A stretch of DNA of 64,000 nucleotides from Prolixibacteraceae bacterium. GTDB taxonomy: Bacteria > Bacteroidota > Bacteroidia > Bacteroidales > Prolixibacteraceae. Location of the stretch: positions 53,572 to 117,571 of the forward strand of contig JAIBEY010000077.1 of assembly GCA_019459525.1 (NCBI GenBank), read 5' to 3'. The notes beneath the pieces were generated by a model. That model was given only the letters and a program-made list of their open reading frames with translations, did not search any database and was not told the DNA's origin. Shown piece after piece: positions 45,611 to 55,077 of this stretch. Position 1 is the stretch's first letter. Each line of letters begins with the position of its first letter. The position numbers and the translations under genes are program-made.

Positions 45611-46561
45611 ATGGGTATTTTCGGAATTTTTAATAGCAAGAAAAAAGAAAGCCTCGATCAAGGGCTGGCAAAAACCAAAGAAAGTGTTTTTACGAAGATT
45701 AGCCGCGCTATCATCGGAAAATCGAAGGTTGATGATGAGGTATTGGACAATTTGGAGGAGATATTGATTTCATCTGATGTAGGCGTAGAAACGACCTTGA
45801 AGATCATTGAGCGCATTGAAAAGCGGGTTTCGGCCGATAAATACATGGGAACTTCCGAATTGAATTCCATGCTCAAGGAAGAAATTACAAGTTTACTCGA
45901 AGAAAATAACAGTAAGGATATTGCCGATTTTGATCTTCCCGTTAGCGATAATCCTTATGTGATTATGGTGGTAGGGGTAAATGGTGTTGGCAAAACCACG
46001 ACCATCGGGAAACTGGCTTATAATTTTAAAGCGGCTGGTAAAAAGGTTATTTTAGGGGCTGCAGACACGTTCAGGGCAGCAGCTATCGATCAGCTTCAGA
46101 TTTGGGCCGACCGTGTTCAGGTTCCGTTGGTAAAGCAGGGAATGGGTGCCGATCCGGCTTCTGTTGCTTTCGATGCGCTTTCGTCAGCCAAAGCTCAGGG
46201 GGCCGATGTGGTGATTATTGATACCGCCGGACGCTTGCACAATAAAGTGAATTTGATGAACGAACTGAGCAAAATAAAGTCGGTGATGAAAAAGGTAGTG
46301 CCCGATGCACCCCATGAAGTTTTACTTATCCTGGATGGCTCAACCGGACAAAATGCATTTGAGCAGGCGAAACAATTTACCAAAGCTACTGAAGTTACCG
46401 CATTGGCACTTACCAAACTCGATGGTACAGCCAAAGGCGGGGTAGTTATCGGAATTTCCGATCAGTTTAAGATACCGGTGAAATATATCGGAATTGGCGA
46501 AAAAATGGACGATTTACAAATTTTCAACAGAAAAGAATTTGTAGAGTCGCTGTTTTCTTAG
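45611..46561 (+). CDS. ftsY: Signal recognition particle receptor FtsY
   Basis: FtsY docks the signal recognition particle at the membrane for co-translational insertion. The 316-residue protein has the NG domain: helical N part, G1 GVNGVGKTTTIGKLA, DTFRAAAIDQLQ, DTAGR (G3), TKLDGTAKGG (G4) and the closing IGIGEKMDDLQIF. It lacks the long acidic A domain of E. coli, as is usual in this phylum. The ATG at 45611 is chosen; the 32 codons before it are non-homologous. Confidence 0.97.
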   Translation: MGIFGIFNSKKKESLDQGLAKTKESVFTKISRAIIGKSKVDDEVLDNLEEILISSDVGVETTLKIIERIEKRVSADKYMGTSELNSMLKEEITSLLEENNSKDIADFDLPVSDNPYVIMVVGVNGVGKTTTIGKLAYNFKAAGKKVILGAADTFRAAAIDQLQIWADRVQVPLVKQGMGADPASVAFDALSSAKAQGADVVIIDTAGRLHNKVNLMNELSKIKSVMKKVVPDAPHEVLLILDGSTGQNAFEQAKQFTKATEVTALALTKLDGTAKGGVVIGISDQFKIPVKYIGIGEKMDDLQIFNRKEFVESLFS

Positions 46562-46628
46562 TTCCAGGTTTCAAGTCTCAGGTTCCAAGTTTCGGGATGC
46601 GAAGATTTGAGATTGAAAAATATAAATT

Positions 46629-46692
46629 AACCACATAGGCACACAGGCCACATAGTTTTGTTTTTCTATGTGAACTATGTGCCTATGTGGTT
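46629..46692. repeat. Nested inverted repeat (AACCACATAGGCACA family)
   Basis: Outer arms AACCACATAGGCACA (46629-46643) and TGTGCCTATGTGGTT (46678-46692) are perfect 15-bp inverts. Inside lies a second hairpin CACATAG/CTATGTG with a 10-nt T-rich loop. This sequence type recurs between genes in Bacteroidota. It lies 14 bp before the rimO start and may terminate ftsY transcripts or form a leader structure for rimO. Confidence 0.75.
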
Positions 46693-46706
46693 TTAAAATT
46701 CAGAAA

Positions 46707-48023
46707 ATGAAGAAGCAAAAAATAAATGTGGTGACTTTGGGTTGCTCGAAAAACTTAGTTGATTCGGAAGTATTACTGAACCAACTTTCGATGGACGGTT
46801 TTGAGGTGGTACACGATTCGAATGACACCGATTCTGACATCGTGGTGATTAATACCTGCGGATTTATTCACGATGCCAAGGAAGAATCGGTGAATACCAT
46901 TCTACAGTTTGTTGAGGCCAAAGGTCGCGGCGATATTGAGAAATTGTACGTAATGGGTTGTTTATCCGAACGCTATAAACTGGATCTGGAAAAAGAAGTT
47001 CCTGAAGTGGACCGCTTTTTTGGAAAGTTCGATATGAAAGCGGTTGTGTCTGAGTTAAAGGCAACTTATCGTCCGGAGTTTATTTACGAACGGAAGATTA
47101 CTACGCCCTCGCATTTTGCTTACCTGAAGATTTCGGAAGGGTGCAACCGTGTTTGCGCATTTTGTGCAATTCCGGGAATGACCGGGAAACATCGCTCCAA
47201 ATCGATGGAAGAGCTGGTGAAAGAGGCCAAATATCTGGCGAAAAGTGGCGTAAAGGAAATTCTGTTAATTGCCCAGGATTTGTCGTACTACGGCATTGAT
47301 TTGTATGGCAAAGGCATGTTGTCCGAACTTATTCAGAAGATCGCTGAAGTTGACGGCATTCAGTGGATTCGCCTGCATTACCTGTATCCGACCAAATTCC
47401 CGATGGATATTCTGCCCCTATTTAAAACGGTACCTAAACTTTGCAAGTACATCGATATTCCGTTGCAGCACAGTTCCAATAATGTACTGAAACACATGCT
47501 GCGTCAGGTTACCACCGAAGAAACGGAAGCTTTGTTGTTAAAGATTAAAACCGAAATTCCCGGAATTGCGATCCGGACAACCATGCTGGTAGGGCATCCT
47601 GGTGAAACCGAAGAGGATTTTGAACAGCTAAAAGATTTTATTCAGAAACATAAATTCGATCGTTTAGGTGCCTTTACGTATTCGCACGAAGAAGGAACTT
47701 ACGGCTACCAAAAATATTCGGATGATATTCCGGAGGAAATAAAACAAGCCCGTGCCGACGAAATTATGGCTATTCAGCAAGGAATTTCGGAACGATTAAA
47801 TGCCGCAAAAGTTGGACAAACGCTTACTGTAATTGTTGATCGCGAAGACGACGAATTTTTTGTTGGCCGTACCGAGTTCGATTCTCCTGAAGTAGATGGC
47901 GAAGTGTTGATCGGCAAAGAAACTCCGTTGAAAAAAGGCCAGTTCGTTCAGATCGAAATTACCAGCGCCGATGAGTTTGATTTGTATGGGAAAGTCGCAT
48001 CAACTTTCTCATTGGTCATATAA
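46707..48023 (+). CDS. rimO: Ribosomal protein S12 methylthiotransferase RimO
   Basis: RimO adds a methylthio group to an aspartate of ribosomal protein S12. The 438-residue radical-SAM enzyme has an N-terminal MTTase domain (VVTLGCSKNLVDSE and further Cys at NTCGF and MGCLSERY for the auxiliary cluster), the radical-SAM motif CNRVCAFC and a C-terminal TRAM domain. The ATG at 46707 is used because the upstream codons run into the inverted repeat. S12 itself is not encoded in the window. Confidence 0.96.
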   Translation: MKKQKINVVTLGCSKNLVDSEVLLNQLSMDGFEVVHDSNDTDSDIVVINTCGFIHDAKEESVNTILQFVEAKGRGDIEKLYVMGCLSERYKLDLEKEVPEVDRFFGKFDMKAVVSELKATYRPEFIYERKITTPSHFAYLKISEGCNRVCAFCAIPGMTGKHRSKSMEELVKEAKYLAKSGVKEILLIAQDLSYYGIDLYGKGMLSELIQKIAEVDGIQWIRLHYLYPTKFPMDILPLFKTVPKLCKYIDIPLQHSSNNVLKHMLRQVTTEETEALLLKIKTEIPGIAIRTTMLVGHPGETEEDFEQLKDFIQKHKFDRLGAFTYSHEEGTYGYQKYSDDIPEEIKQARADEIMAIQQGISERLNAAKVGQTLTVIVDREDDEFFVGRTEFDSPEVDGEVLIGKETPLKKGQFVQIEITSADEFDLYGKVASTFSLVI

Positions 48024-48037
48024 AGATTTCAATGCGC

Positions 48038-48069
48038 CAGTAGTGATGCACGGGTGTGTCACTACTGGT
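48038..48069. repeat. Inverted repeat between rimO and a hydrolase gene
   Basis: CCAGTAGTGA (48038-48047) pairs perfectly with TCACTACTGG (48060-48069), with a 12-nt loop. It lies 14 bp after the rimO stop, between convergent genes. It lacks a T-run, so it is either a REP-like element or a weak terminator. Confidence 0.55.
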
Positions 48070-48085
48070 GTAAATTGATTCCAAT

Positions 48086-49102
48086 CTATTCATTCACAGG
48101 AACCAGTCCTAGTTTTTCTTCGGCAAATGCAAAGCTCGCCTTTTCGACATCTTGCCAGGCCTTGGAAACCAATTTACTTCCAATGGGGTGGTCGCCTGCT
48201 TCAGGAAAAGCTGTTTTTTGTTTCAAATTTTCGGGAGTCGCTAATTGGTCGAACATGGTGAGCATAGCATCCACCCGAACGGTTTGATCTTGGTTTTGCT
48301 CGTCTTTGTAATAATAGCCCAGAAAGACAGGTTTATTTATTTGGGCAAATGTCTCCTTTTTCATGGTCGATTCAACCAGTTGCTGCAAATAGCAAACAGC
48401 CTCCAACCGGTATTTGCAATTCCAGTAACGACAGTCTTCCGAAGCAAAATCGGTATTGGTCACCCGGTAGTTTCCTTTATAAACCTGTCGTGCAATCTGC
48501 AATCCCCAAGGTTTACTGAGTAAAAATGCGGCAGAGTTGTTAATGGCCACGTTGGGCGAAAGCAAAATTAACCCAGCCATTAATTCAGGAAATTCGGAGG
48601 CCAGTTTTAAACTCAAGGTTCCGCCGGTAGAGGTGCTCATCAGAATAACTTTTTCACCCAACACCTGGGCTGCAACCAAGGCTTCTTTGGCCGATTCGAA
48701 CAGCCGGTCCGGAGTCATATCAATCAACGCCTCGGTAGTGTCGATACCGTGAGAAGCCAGTAGCGGAATGTAGAGATTCATGCCATATCGCCGGGCAAAA
48801 TCCCGGTGTACAGGTTCGCCTTCGTACCACGATGCCGAAAATCCGTGGAGATACAGCAAGCAGTATTCGGTCTTTGCTTTAAGGCTGTCGTTGGCCCAAA
48901 TAATCCGGCTTTCGTTGTCGGGCTTAAGTTTTAATGCTGAATTTTTGGTAGCCAGGTACGTTTCAAATCCGACGGTTTCAACTTTTATTTCAGGAAGTTT
49001 ATCAGATAATTCAGGCTTCGGAAACGATGGACCAGCCAGATAAACCAGTACAAAAATTCCAAGTATTGAAGCGGTAATGAGTAAGATTTTCTTCATGGCC
49101 AA
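48086..49102 (-). CDS. Membrane-anchored alpha/beta hydrolase
   Basis: A 338-residue alpha/beta hydrolase with an N-terminal membrane helix or signal anchor (KILLITASILGIFVLVYLAG). The oxyanion region LLYLHGFSASWYEG and nucleophile elbow MSTSTGGTLSL mark the fold; the catalytic histidine is probably in PEAGDHPIGSKL, after an acid near the CuA-unrelated VRVDAML region. It resembles carboxylesterase/lysophospholipase-like hydrolases. Its substrate is unknown. It is convergent with rimO and divergent from sucA. Confidence 0.8.
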   Translation of the reverse strand: MAMKKILLITASILGIFVLVYLAGPSFPKPELSDKLPEIKVETVGFETYLATKNSALKLKPDNESRIIWANDSLKAKTEYCLLYLHGFSASWYEGEPVHRDFARRYGMNLYIPLLASHGIDTTEALIDMTPDRLFESAKEALVAAQVLGEKVILMSTSTGGTLSLKLASEFPELMAGLILLSPNVAINNSAAFLLSKPWGLQIARQVYKGNYRVTNTDFASEDCRYWNCKYRLEAVCYLQQLVESTMKKETFAQINKPVFLGYYYKDEQNQDQTVRVDAMLTMFDQLATPENLKQKTAFPEAGDHPIGSKLVSKAWQDVEKASFAFAEEKLGLVPVNE

Positions 49103-49299
49103 TTGGTTTTACCGGAATGTATGGAAAATGATTTTTGCTAAACTACAGAAAAATGCTTGGTCTGTCAAAAAATATTAAACAACTTGGGCGTTTATTGGTT
49201 CTTTTGAGGAATCTGTATAATTCCGGATTCGGTATTTGCAATTGCAATTGATTACTTTTAATGCTTACTTTAAATTACTGAAAAACCAATTGTTCAACC

Positions 49300-52029
49300 A
49301 TGGATAAATTTTCGCAAGTGGGTAACCAGGAAATCGCGGCCATCGAAGAATTGTATGCTTCTTATTTGATTGATAATGAATCGGTAGATGCAAGTTGGAA
49401 AAACTTCTTCGCCGGTTTTGAATTTGCCCGGAAGAATTTTGCCGATCAACCCAGTTCGGTTCACGACGAGAAAGTTGATAAGGAATTTGCTATCCTGAAC
49501 CTGATTCATGGCTACCGTCAACGTGGACATTTGTTCACCAAAACCAATCCGGTTCGTGCGCGCCGCAAATATTTGCCTACGCTTGAAATTGAAAATTTCG
49601 GTCTGCAGCAATCTGATTTGGATACAGTTTTTAAGGCAGGTAACAGCATCGGGATTGGACCGGCGCCTTTGCGGAAGATCATCGAACATTTGGAAGCCAC
49701 TTATTGCGAATCAGTTGGTGTTGAGTACGTTTTCATGCGCCATCCGGTGCTTATCGACTGGCTGAAAACGAAGATGGAATCGTGCCGGAACCGTGAGGTT
49801 TTTACTCCTGAAAAGCAAAAACATTTTTATTATCACCTGAAACTGGCTGTTGGGTTCGAAAGCTACATTCACAAAAAATTTGTCGGACAAAAACGATTTT
49901 CGCTCGAAGGCGGGGAAGCGCTTATTCCTGCGCTGGATGCCGTTATTGAGCATGGTTCGCAGTTGGGAATCAGTGAATTTGTAATTGGAATGGCTCATCG
50001 TGGCCGCCTTAATGTGCTGACCAATATCCTGCAGAAACCCTACGAACACATTTTTAAAGAATTTGTAGGAACCGAATACGAACAGGATCTTTCGCTGGGC
50101 GATGTAAAATACCATTTGGGTTACGAAAACGATGTGGTTACCGATGAAGGCAAAAAAGTTCATCTGAGCCTGATGCCCAACCCGTCGCACCTCGAAACGG
50201 TGGCTCCTTTGGTTCAAGGAATGGTGCGGTCTAGAATCGACTCCCGATACAATGGCGATTACGATAAAGTTGCGCCCATCGTTATTCACGGCGATGCTGC
50301 CATTGCCACACAGGGAATTGTTTACGAAGTTATCCAGATGTCGCAGTTGCCCGGCTACAAAACCGGCGGAACAATTCATCTGGTCATCAATAACCAGGTA
50401 GGTTTTACCACCAATTACCTGGAAGCCCGATCAAGTACCTATTGTACTGATGTTGCCAAAGTTACCCGTTCTCCCGTTTTCCATGTGAATGGCGACGATG
50501 TGGAGGCGATTGTTTACACGATTAAGCTGGCGATGGAATTCCGGCAGAAGTTTCATGCTGATGTGTTTGTCGATATTTTGTGTTATCGGAAATACGGGCA
50601 CAACGAAGGCGACGAACCTCGCTTTACACAGCCTTTGTTGTATAAAGCCATTGAAAAGCATCGCAACCCACGCGATATTTATGCAGACAAGCTGGCCGAA
50701 ACTGGTGTGATGACTTTGGATGAGGCTTCAAATTTAAATCAGGAGTTCGACAAACATCTGGAAGAAAAATACAAGGAATCGGAAAAAATCGAGAAAGTAA
50801 AAGTCCGTCGATTTTTGAAGGATGAATACACCAAATTTGAAAATCCGACAAAATCCGATTTGACCAAACCGGTAAAAACAAGCTTCAAAAAGAGTGAATT
50901 GTTGCGCATTGCATCGCAAATGAATCACTTGCCAGCCGATAAACGGTTTTTCAAGAAGATTGACCGTATTGTGGAAGACCGTCGAATGATGGTACTCGAT
51001 AACCGCTTGGATTGGGCCATGGCTGAATTGCTGGCCTACGGAACTTTGCTCGAAGAAGGTTATCCGGTTCGCCTGAGCGGGCAGGATTCGGAGCGTGGAA
51101 CTTTTGCACACCGCCACGCTTCTTTCGTGGTTGAAGATACCGACGAAAGATATTATCCGCTGCAACACATCAGCGAAAAACAGGCTGCATTTAGCGTGTT
51201 CAATTCGCTGTTGTCGGAATACGGTGTGCTGGGTTACGAATACGGCTATTCTCTTCCGCAACCTAACGGACTGACAATCTGGGAAGCTCAGTTTGGCGAT
51301 TTTGCCAATGTGGCCCAGGTTATTTTCGATCAGTATATTTCTTCGGCATTCGAGAAATGGGGCATGATGAACAGTTTGGTGATGTACCTGCCACACGGTT
51401 ACGAAGGTCAGGGCCCGGAACATTCGAGCGCACGCATCGAGCGGTTTCTCAATCTGACTGCCGACAACAACATTCAGGTGGTAGTTCCGACTACTCCGGC
51501 CAATATGTATCACCTGATCCGCCGGCAAATGCACTGGAATGTGCGCGTTCCGCTGGTGGTATTTACACCCAAAAGTTTGCTGCGGCACCCGATGGTCACT
51601 TCGTCGGTTGATGAACTGGCCGATGGCGTGTTTCAGGAAATTATTGAAGACAGCATCAGCAACCCGGATAAAATTACCAAACTGGTTTTCACCTTCGGAA
51701 AACTGTATTACGATTTGCACAAGCGACAGGCCGAAGAAGGCATTACCAATACGGCCATTGTGCGGGTTGAACAACTGTTCCCGCTTCCGGTTGACCGCAT
51801 GAAAGCGATCATTGCCAAATATCCGAAGCTGGAAAAAATATACTGGGTACAGGACGAACCTTCGAACATGGGCGCCTGGCAGCACATTCAGCGCTTTTTG
51901 CCAGATGTACCGTTCGAACTCATTTCGCGACCTGCAAGTGCCAGTCCGGCAGTGGGGTTGATGCATCAGCACAATACCCGCCTGAAAAAGATATTGGATA
52001 CCGTTTTCGAAGAAAAGGTGTTGGCATAG
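49300..52029 (+). CDS. sucA: 2-oxoglutarate dehydrogenase E1 component
   Basis: SucA decarboxylates 2-oxoglutarate with thiamine diphosphate in the TCA cycle. The 909-residue protein shows the N-terminal ELYASYLIDNESVDASWKNF segment that binds E2, the active-site HRGRLNVLTNIL, the ThDP/magnesium motif GDAAIATQGIVYE and VINNQVGFTT, RHASFV in the pyrimidine domain, and QDEPSNMGAWQ near the C-terminus. All catalytic residues are present. sucB follows 233 bp downstream. A third component (E3, lpd) is not in the window. Confidence 0.97.
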   Translation: MDKFSQVGNQEIAAIEELYASYLIDNESVDASWKNFFAGFEFARKNFADQPSSVHDEKVDKEFAILNLIHGYRQRGHLFTKTNPVRARRKYLPTLEIENFGLQQSDLDTVFKAGNSIGIGPAPLRKIIEHLEATYCESVGVEYVFMRHPVLIDWLKTKMESCRNREVFTPEKQKHFYYHLKLAVGFESYIHKKFVGQKRFSLEGGEALIPALDAVIEHGSQLGISEFVIGMAHRGRLNVLTNILQKPYEHIFKEFVGTEYEQDLSLGDVKYHLGYENDVVTDEGKKVHLSLMPNPSHLETVAPLVQGMVRSRIDSRYNGDYDKVAPIVIHGDAAIATQGIVYEVIQMSQLPGYKTGGTIHLVINNQVGFTTNYLEARSSTYCTDVAKVTRSPVFHVNGDDVEAIVYTIKLAMEFRQKFHADVFVDILCYRKYGHNEGDEPRFTQPLLYKAIEKHRNPRDIYADKLAETGVMTLDEASNLNQEFDKHLEEKYKESEKIEKVKVRRFLKDEYTKFENPTKSDLTKPVKTSFKKSELLRIASQMNHLPADKRFFKKIDRIVEDRRMMVLDNRLDWAMAELLAYGTLLEEGYPVRLSGQDSERGTFAHRHASFVVEDTDERYYPLQHISEKQAAFSVFNSLLSEYGVLGYEYGYSLPQPNGLTIWEAQFGDFANVAQVIFDQYISSAFEKWGMMNSLVMYLPHGYEGQGPEHSSARIERFLNLTADNNIQVVVPTTPANMYHLIRRQMHWNVRVPLVVFTPKSLLRHPMVTSSVDELADGVFQEIIEDSISNPDKITKLVFTFGKLYYDLHKRQAEEGITNTAIVRVEQLFPLPVDRMKAIIAKYPKLEKIYWVQDEPSNMGAWQHIQRFLPDVPFELISRPASASPAVGLMHQHNTRLKKILDTVFEEKVLA

Positions 52030-52068
52030 ACAGGCTTAGCAAAGCAAAAGTGACGGAATTCAGTTTTT

Positions 52069-52117
52069 AAAGTCCCGTTGGGACGATATATTTGTAGCCC
52101 CGGCTTTTAAGCCGGGG
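52069..52117. repeat. Intergenic repeat with GC-rich hairpin
   Basis: CCCGTTGGGACGATATATTTGTAG followed by the hairpin CCCCGGCTT-TT-AAGCCGGGG (52098-52117) is a repeat type common between genes of Bacteroidota. It lies between sucA and sucB and may stabilise or attenuate the transcript. Confidence 0.65.
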
Positions 52118-52262
52118 ACAAGGAATGAAAAAGTAAAAAGCGCCGGACTAAAAATCTAAATCGGAGAAAGAAGCTTGTTTCCGGCGCAATTGAATTCGCT
52201 TTACAAAAAGCAGGAATTCATTTCAGAAATGAAGATAAAAACCAAAATAAAAAAGACCAGAC

Positions 52263-53552
52263 ATGATCATCGAAATAAAAGTACCCACACCAGGCGAATC
52301 CATCACCGAAGTAGAAATTGGGAAATGGATTGTTGCTGACGGCGATCTCGTTGAAAAAGATCAGGAGTTGGGTGAAGTCGAATCAGATAAAGCAACCTTG
52401 ACCCTGTCGGCTTCCGAAAGCGGGCAGATTAAAATCATAATTCCGGAAGGAGAACGCGCTGCCGTTGGGGCGATTGCCTGTACCATCGATACCAGCAAAG
52501 CTTTGGCAACAAAAGCCGAAAAACCTGCTGCTGTAGCCAAAGTCGCTGCTGTAAAAGAGGTGGCTGCTCCTGCTCCTGAAAAAGTCTCCGCTCCCGAAGT
52601 TGTTGCAGCTCCCGAAGAATCGAATGTTAAAGTGACTTCGGTGGCAAAAAAAATGATGGAGGAATACCATCTTTCGATGGAAGACGTGCTGAGCGGATTG
52701 CACCGGATTTCGAAAGGCGACATTGAAGCTGTTCTGGCTTCGACAAGCTCAGCCACCGGTGCTTTGGCGGGCGCTTCTGTAAGCTCAGTGAGCGGCGCTG
52801 CATTCGCTGAGCCAATAGAAGCGCGAACTGAAAAGCGTGAGAAAATGACCTCATTGCGCCGGAAGTTAAGCCAACGGCTGGTTGCGGTGAAGAACGAAAC
52901 GGCCATGCTCACCACTTTCAACGAGATTGACATGAGCAGGGTGATGGAAATGCGCTCCAAACTGCAAACTAAATTCGTAGAGAAATATGGTTTGAAACTC
53001 GGGTTTATGTCGCTGTTTTCGAAAGCAGTGGCCGAAGCTATGCAGTTTCATCCTGCCATAAATGCGCAAATCGACGGCGAAGAAATTATTACTCCCGATT
53101 TTGTGGATATTGGTATTGCCGTGCAAACGCCCAAAGGTTTGATGGTGCCGATTATCCGGAATTGCGAAAGCAAAACAATTGCCGCGATTGAAATCGAGCT
53201 CAAAGTGCTGGCCGAAAAGGCGCGTTCGAAAAAGATCAGCGTGGAAGAACTGACCGGCGGCACATTTACAATTACCAACGGCGGAACTTTTGGTTCGCTG
53301 CTATCGACTCCGATTATCAATCCGCCGCAATCGGCTATTCTGGGCATGCACAACATTGTCGATCGTCCGGTGGCTGTAAACGGACTGGTGGTTATCCGCC
53401 CGATGATGTACGTGGCTTTATCGTACGATCACCGCATTATCGATGGAAAAGATTCAGTTGGATTCCTGGTAAAAGTGAAAGAACTGATTGAAAATCCGGA
53501 ACGTTTGCTCACCAATGGCCGCAACCCGGAAGAAGTATTGCTGGGTTTGTAA
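52263..53552 (+). CDS. sucB: Dihydrolipoyllysine-residue succinyltransferase (E2)
   Basis: SucB transfers the succinyl group to coenzyme A. The 429-residue protein has an N-terminal lipoyl domain with the lysine in [14 protein letters not shown], an Ala/Pro/Lys-rich linker, a peripheral-subunit-binding domain ([17 protein letters not shown]) that starts near residue 127, and a catalytic domain ending in [11 protein letters not shown] with the His/Asp pair. One lipoyl domain is typical for this enzyme. Confidence 0.97.
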   Translation: MIIEIKVPTPGESITEVEIGKWIVADGDLVEKDQELGEVESDKATLTLSASESGQIKIIIPEGERAAVGAIACTIDTSKALATKAEKPAAVAKVAAVKEVAAPAPEKVSAPEVVAAPEESNVKVTSVAKKMMEEYHLSMEDVLSGLHRISKGDIEAVLASTSSATGALAGASVSSVSGAAFAEPIEARTEKREKMTSLRRKLSQRLVAVKNETAMLTTFNEIDMSRVMEMRSKLQTKFVEKYGLKLGFMSLFSKAVAEAMQFHPAINAQIDGEEIITPDFVDIGIAVQTPKGLMVPIIRNCESKTIAAIEIELKVLAEKARSKKISVEELTGGTFTITNGGTFGSLLSTPIINPPQSAILGMHNIVDRPVAVNGLVVIRPMMYVALSYDHRIIDGKDSVGFLVKVKELIENPERLLTNGRNPEEVLLGL

Positions 53553-53978
53553 ATCAAATTACGAATATATTCTGAAGCTCTTTTCGTTAATGGGAAGGGC
53601 TTTCCCTTTTTATTTGAGGTTGACAGGTGAAAATTTACTAAATTAGGACAATGGTTTTCTTTCTACCACTCGTTTGTAACGAGGGGTAATTTGTTCGTCG
53701 TTTACAACGATAATTTGCTAGTTTAGTTTGTGATTATGCTGGACTTAAAGGAATAGAAAACATTGAAACTATTCTCTAAATTTGAGTTGCAAACTCACAA
53801 CAACAAACCCCTTGTTGGAAACGAGGGGTAAAGCAGGGAAGGGCTTTTTTTTTACTTCGCAATTATTTTGTAAACCAGATCAATTTAATCCTGTAATTTG
53901 CTTAGCTTTGGGAAACTAACTCATTTTAAACTTGCAGGTATCCAGACGCTAGCGTTCGTCGTATTTGCGATAGTAAGT
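53553..53978. other. Mosaic intergenic region after sucB
   Basis: No gene is visible. It begins with a stem-loop (53575-53602, AAGCTCTTTTC with GGGAAGGGCTT, three G-U pairs) followed by CCCTTTTTATTT, a likely sucB terminator. It then holds the first copy of the 28-bp repeat (53631-53658), two copies of AACGAGGGGTAA (53678-53689 and 53820-53831) and a second GGGAAGGGCTTT (53836-53847) before T9. The repeated pieces suggest duplication during insertion of the segment to the right. Confidence 0.55.
53631..53658. repeat. 28-bp direct repeat, left copy
   Basis: AAATTTACTAAATTAGGACA plus ATGGTTTT matches the copy at 55037-55064 at 27 of 28 positions. The two copies bound a 1.4-kb AT-rich segment and may be attachment or target-duplication sites. 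Confidence 0.75.
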
Positions 53979-54926
53979 ATGGAAAGATTGATAAAAATAT
54001 CAGAAGAACAAGTTATAACTGTTAAAGTGGTAAAACGTGTTTTTGAAGTTTCTTTGACTAATGGCGAGATTACAACTAAATTAGACATTACTGGAGTTTC
54101 TGTTTTGCCACAATTTTTAATTGTCAAACCAAATGATATTAGAGACTCAATAATTAATAAAGATCAGGCGGTCGGAGGAGTAGCAGAGATTGAAAAATCT
54201 ACAAAAAGAGGGATATATTTTGTCAATATTAGAGACTACACATCTGATGAAATTCAATATTTTTCTCAATATCTTTCTGAAAAATTATTCTCGGAAATTT
54301 GGACTACTTTGACTTCAATTGAAACTAAACCTTTTTCAATATCATTAAAAGATGAAAAAGTTAAAGAAATCATTCTAAAAGAGAACAGCGAGATTTTCAA
54401 GAATGAGAATGAATTTGAATTTTTTTGTGAAAAATATGGATTGACTATTAATACCTTCATTTCACCTGCCAATTTCTCAGAATTGGAAATAAAATTGAAA
54501 GAAATAGACGCAAGGTTTGAATTAGAACAGTTTTTTGGACGTCGATACTTATTTTGTTCTACTTTAATTGGGAAACTCAATAGTAGAATTGCTGAATATA
54601 CTTCAAACGGCAATCGGATAAGTACGGATCGCCTAACCCTTATTAATTTTTGGATTGAGGAAATGAATTTGAAGCTTGAAGTCCTGAGCCGGTTTAAAGA
54701 TTACTATAAACTTTATGATATGCCAAAATCATATACAAGAGTTGAAATTAAAAATTCTAAAAACATAAATATTGTTGGAGGAAACATTTCCGATTCAAAA
54801 ATCACCCAAGAAGTAGGTACAAAATCAGACTCAAAGACGTCTAAAGTCATTGGAATCTGGACAATTGTATTTATGGCCCTCGGGCTTATAGTTACTATCA
54901 TTATTTATCGAGATAAGATATTTTGA
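53979..54926 (+). CDS. AT-rich hypothetical protein with C-terminal membrane anchor
   Basis: A 315-residue protein (from the ATG at 53979) that I do not recognise. It is clearly more AT-rich than its neighbours (many AAA, ATT and GAA codons). Residues 1-250 are mainly alpha/beta and helical, with FFGRRYLFCSTLIGKLNSRI and WIEEMNLKLEVLSRFKDYYKL. A strand-rich stretch NSKNINIVGGNISDSKI near residue 260 precedes a single hydrophobic helix (IGIWTIVFMALGLIVTIIIY), so it is probably tail-anchored in the membrane with a cytoplasmic domain. It is flanked by the 28-bp direct repeats. Acquisition by transfer and a defence or stress role are guesses. An in-frame TTG lies 27 codons upstream. Confidence 0.6.
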   Translation: MERLIKISEEQVITVKVVKRVFEVSLTNGEITTKLDITGVSVLPQFLIVKPNDIRDSIINKDQAVGGVAEIEKSTKRGIYFVNIRDYTSDEIQYFSQYLSEKLFSEIWTTLTSIETKPFSISLKDEKVKEIILKENSEIFKNENEFEFFCEKYGLTINTFISPANFSELEIKLKEIDARFELEQFFGRRYLFCSTLIGKLNSRIAEYTSNGNRISTDRLTLINFWIEEMNLKLEVLSRFKDYYKLYDMPKSYTRVEIKNSKNINIVGGNISDSKITQEVGTKSDSKTSKVIGIWTIVFMALGLIVTIIIYRDKIF

Positions 54927-55036
54927 AACAAACATCAAAATGCATATTAAACTTGTTCTTTTATATACAAAGAAACTAGCAGAAACGGCGCTGAATTGTA
55001 ATCGACGTTTGGTTATTGGTGGATTTTAATCCATCT

Positions 55037-55064
55037 AAATTCACTAAATTAGGACAATGGTTTT
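55037..55064. repeat. 28-bp direct repeat, right copy
   Basis: Differs from the left copy (53631-53658) at one base. It ends 14 bp before the lipoprotein start codon, so it lies within the promoter or leader region of that gene, which suggests that the left copy is a duplicate of the original gene's upstream edge. Confidence 0.75.
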
Positions 55065-55077
55065 TAAAGATGCAACT

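Noticed and set aside
50734..51972. 412-codon frame opposite sucA
   Set aside because: It is antisense to conserved catalytic parts of sucA; its His/Arg/Phe-rich composition is what the complement of this codon usage gives.
52361..52960. 199-codon Ala/Ser/Thr-rich frame opposite sucB
   Set aside because: It mirrors the Ala/Pro-rich linker of sucB on the other strand and shows no domain.
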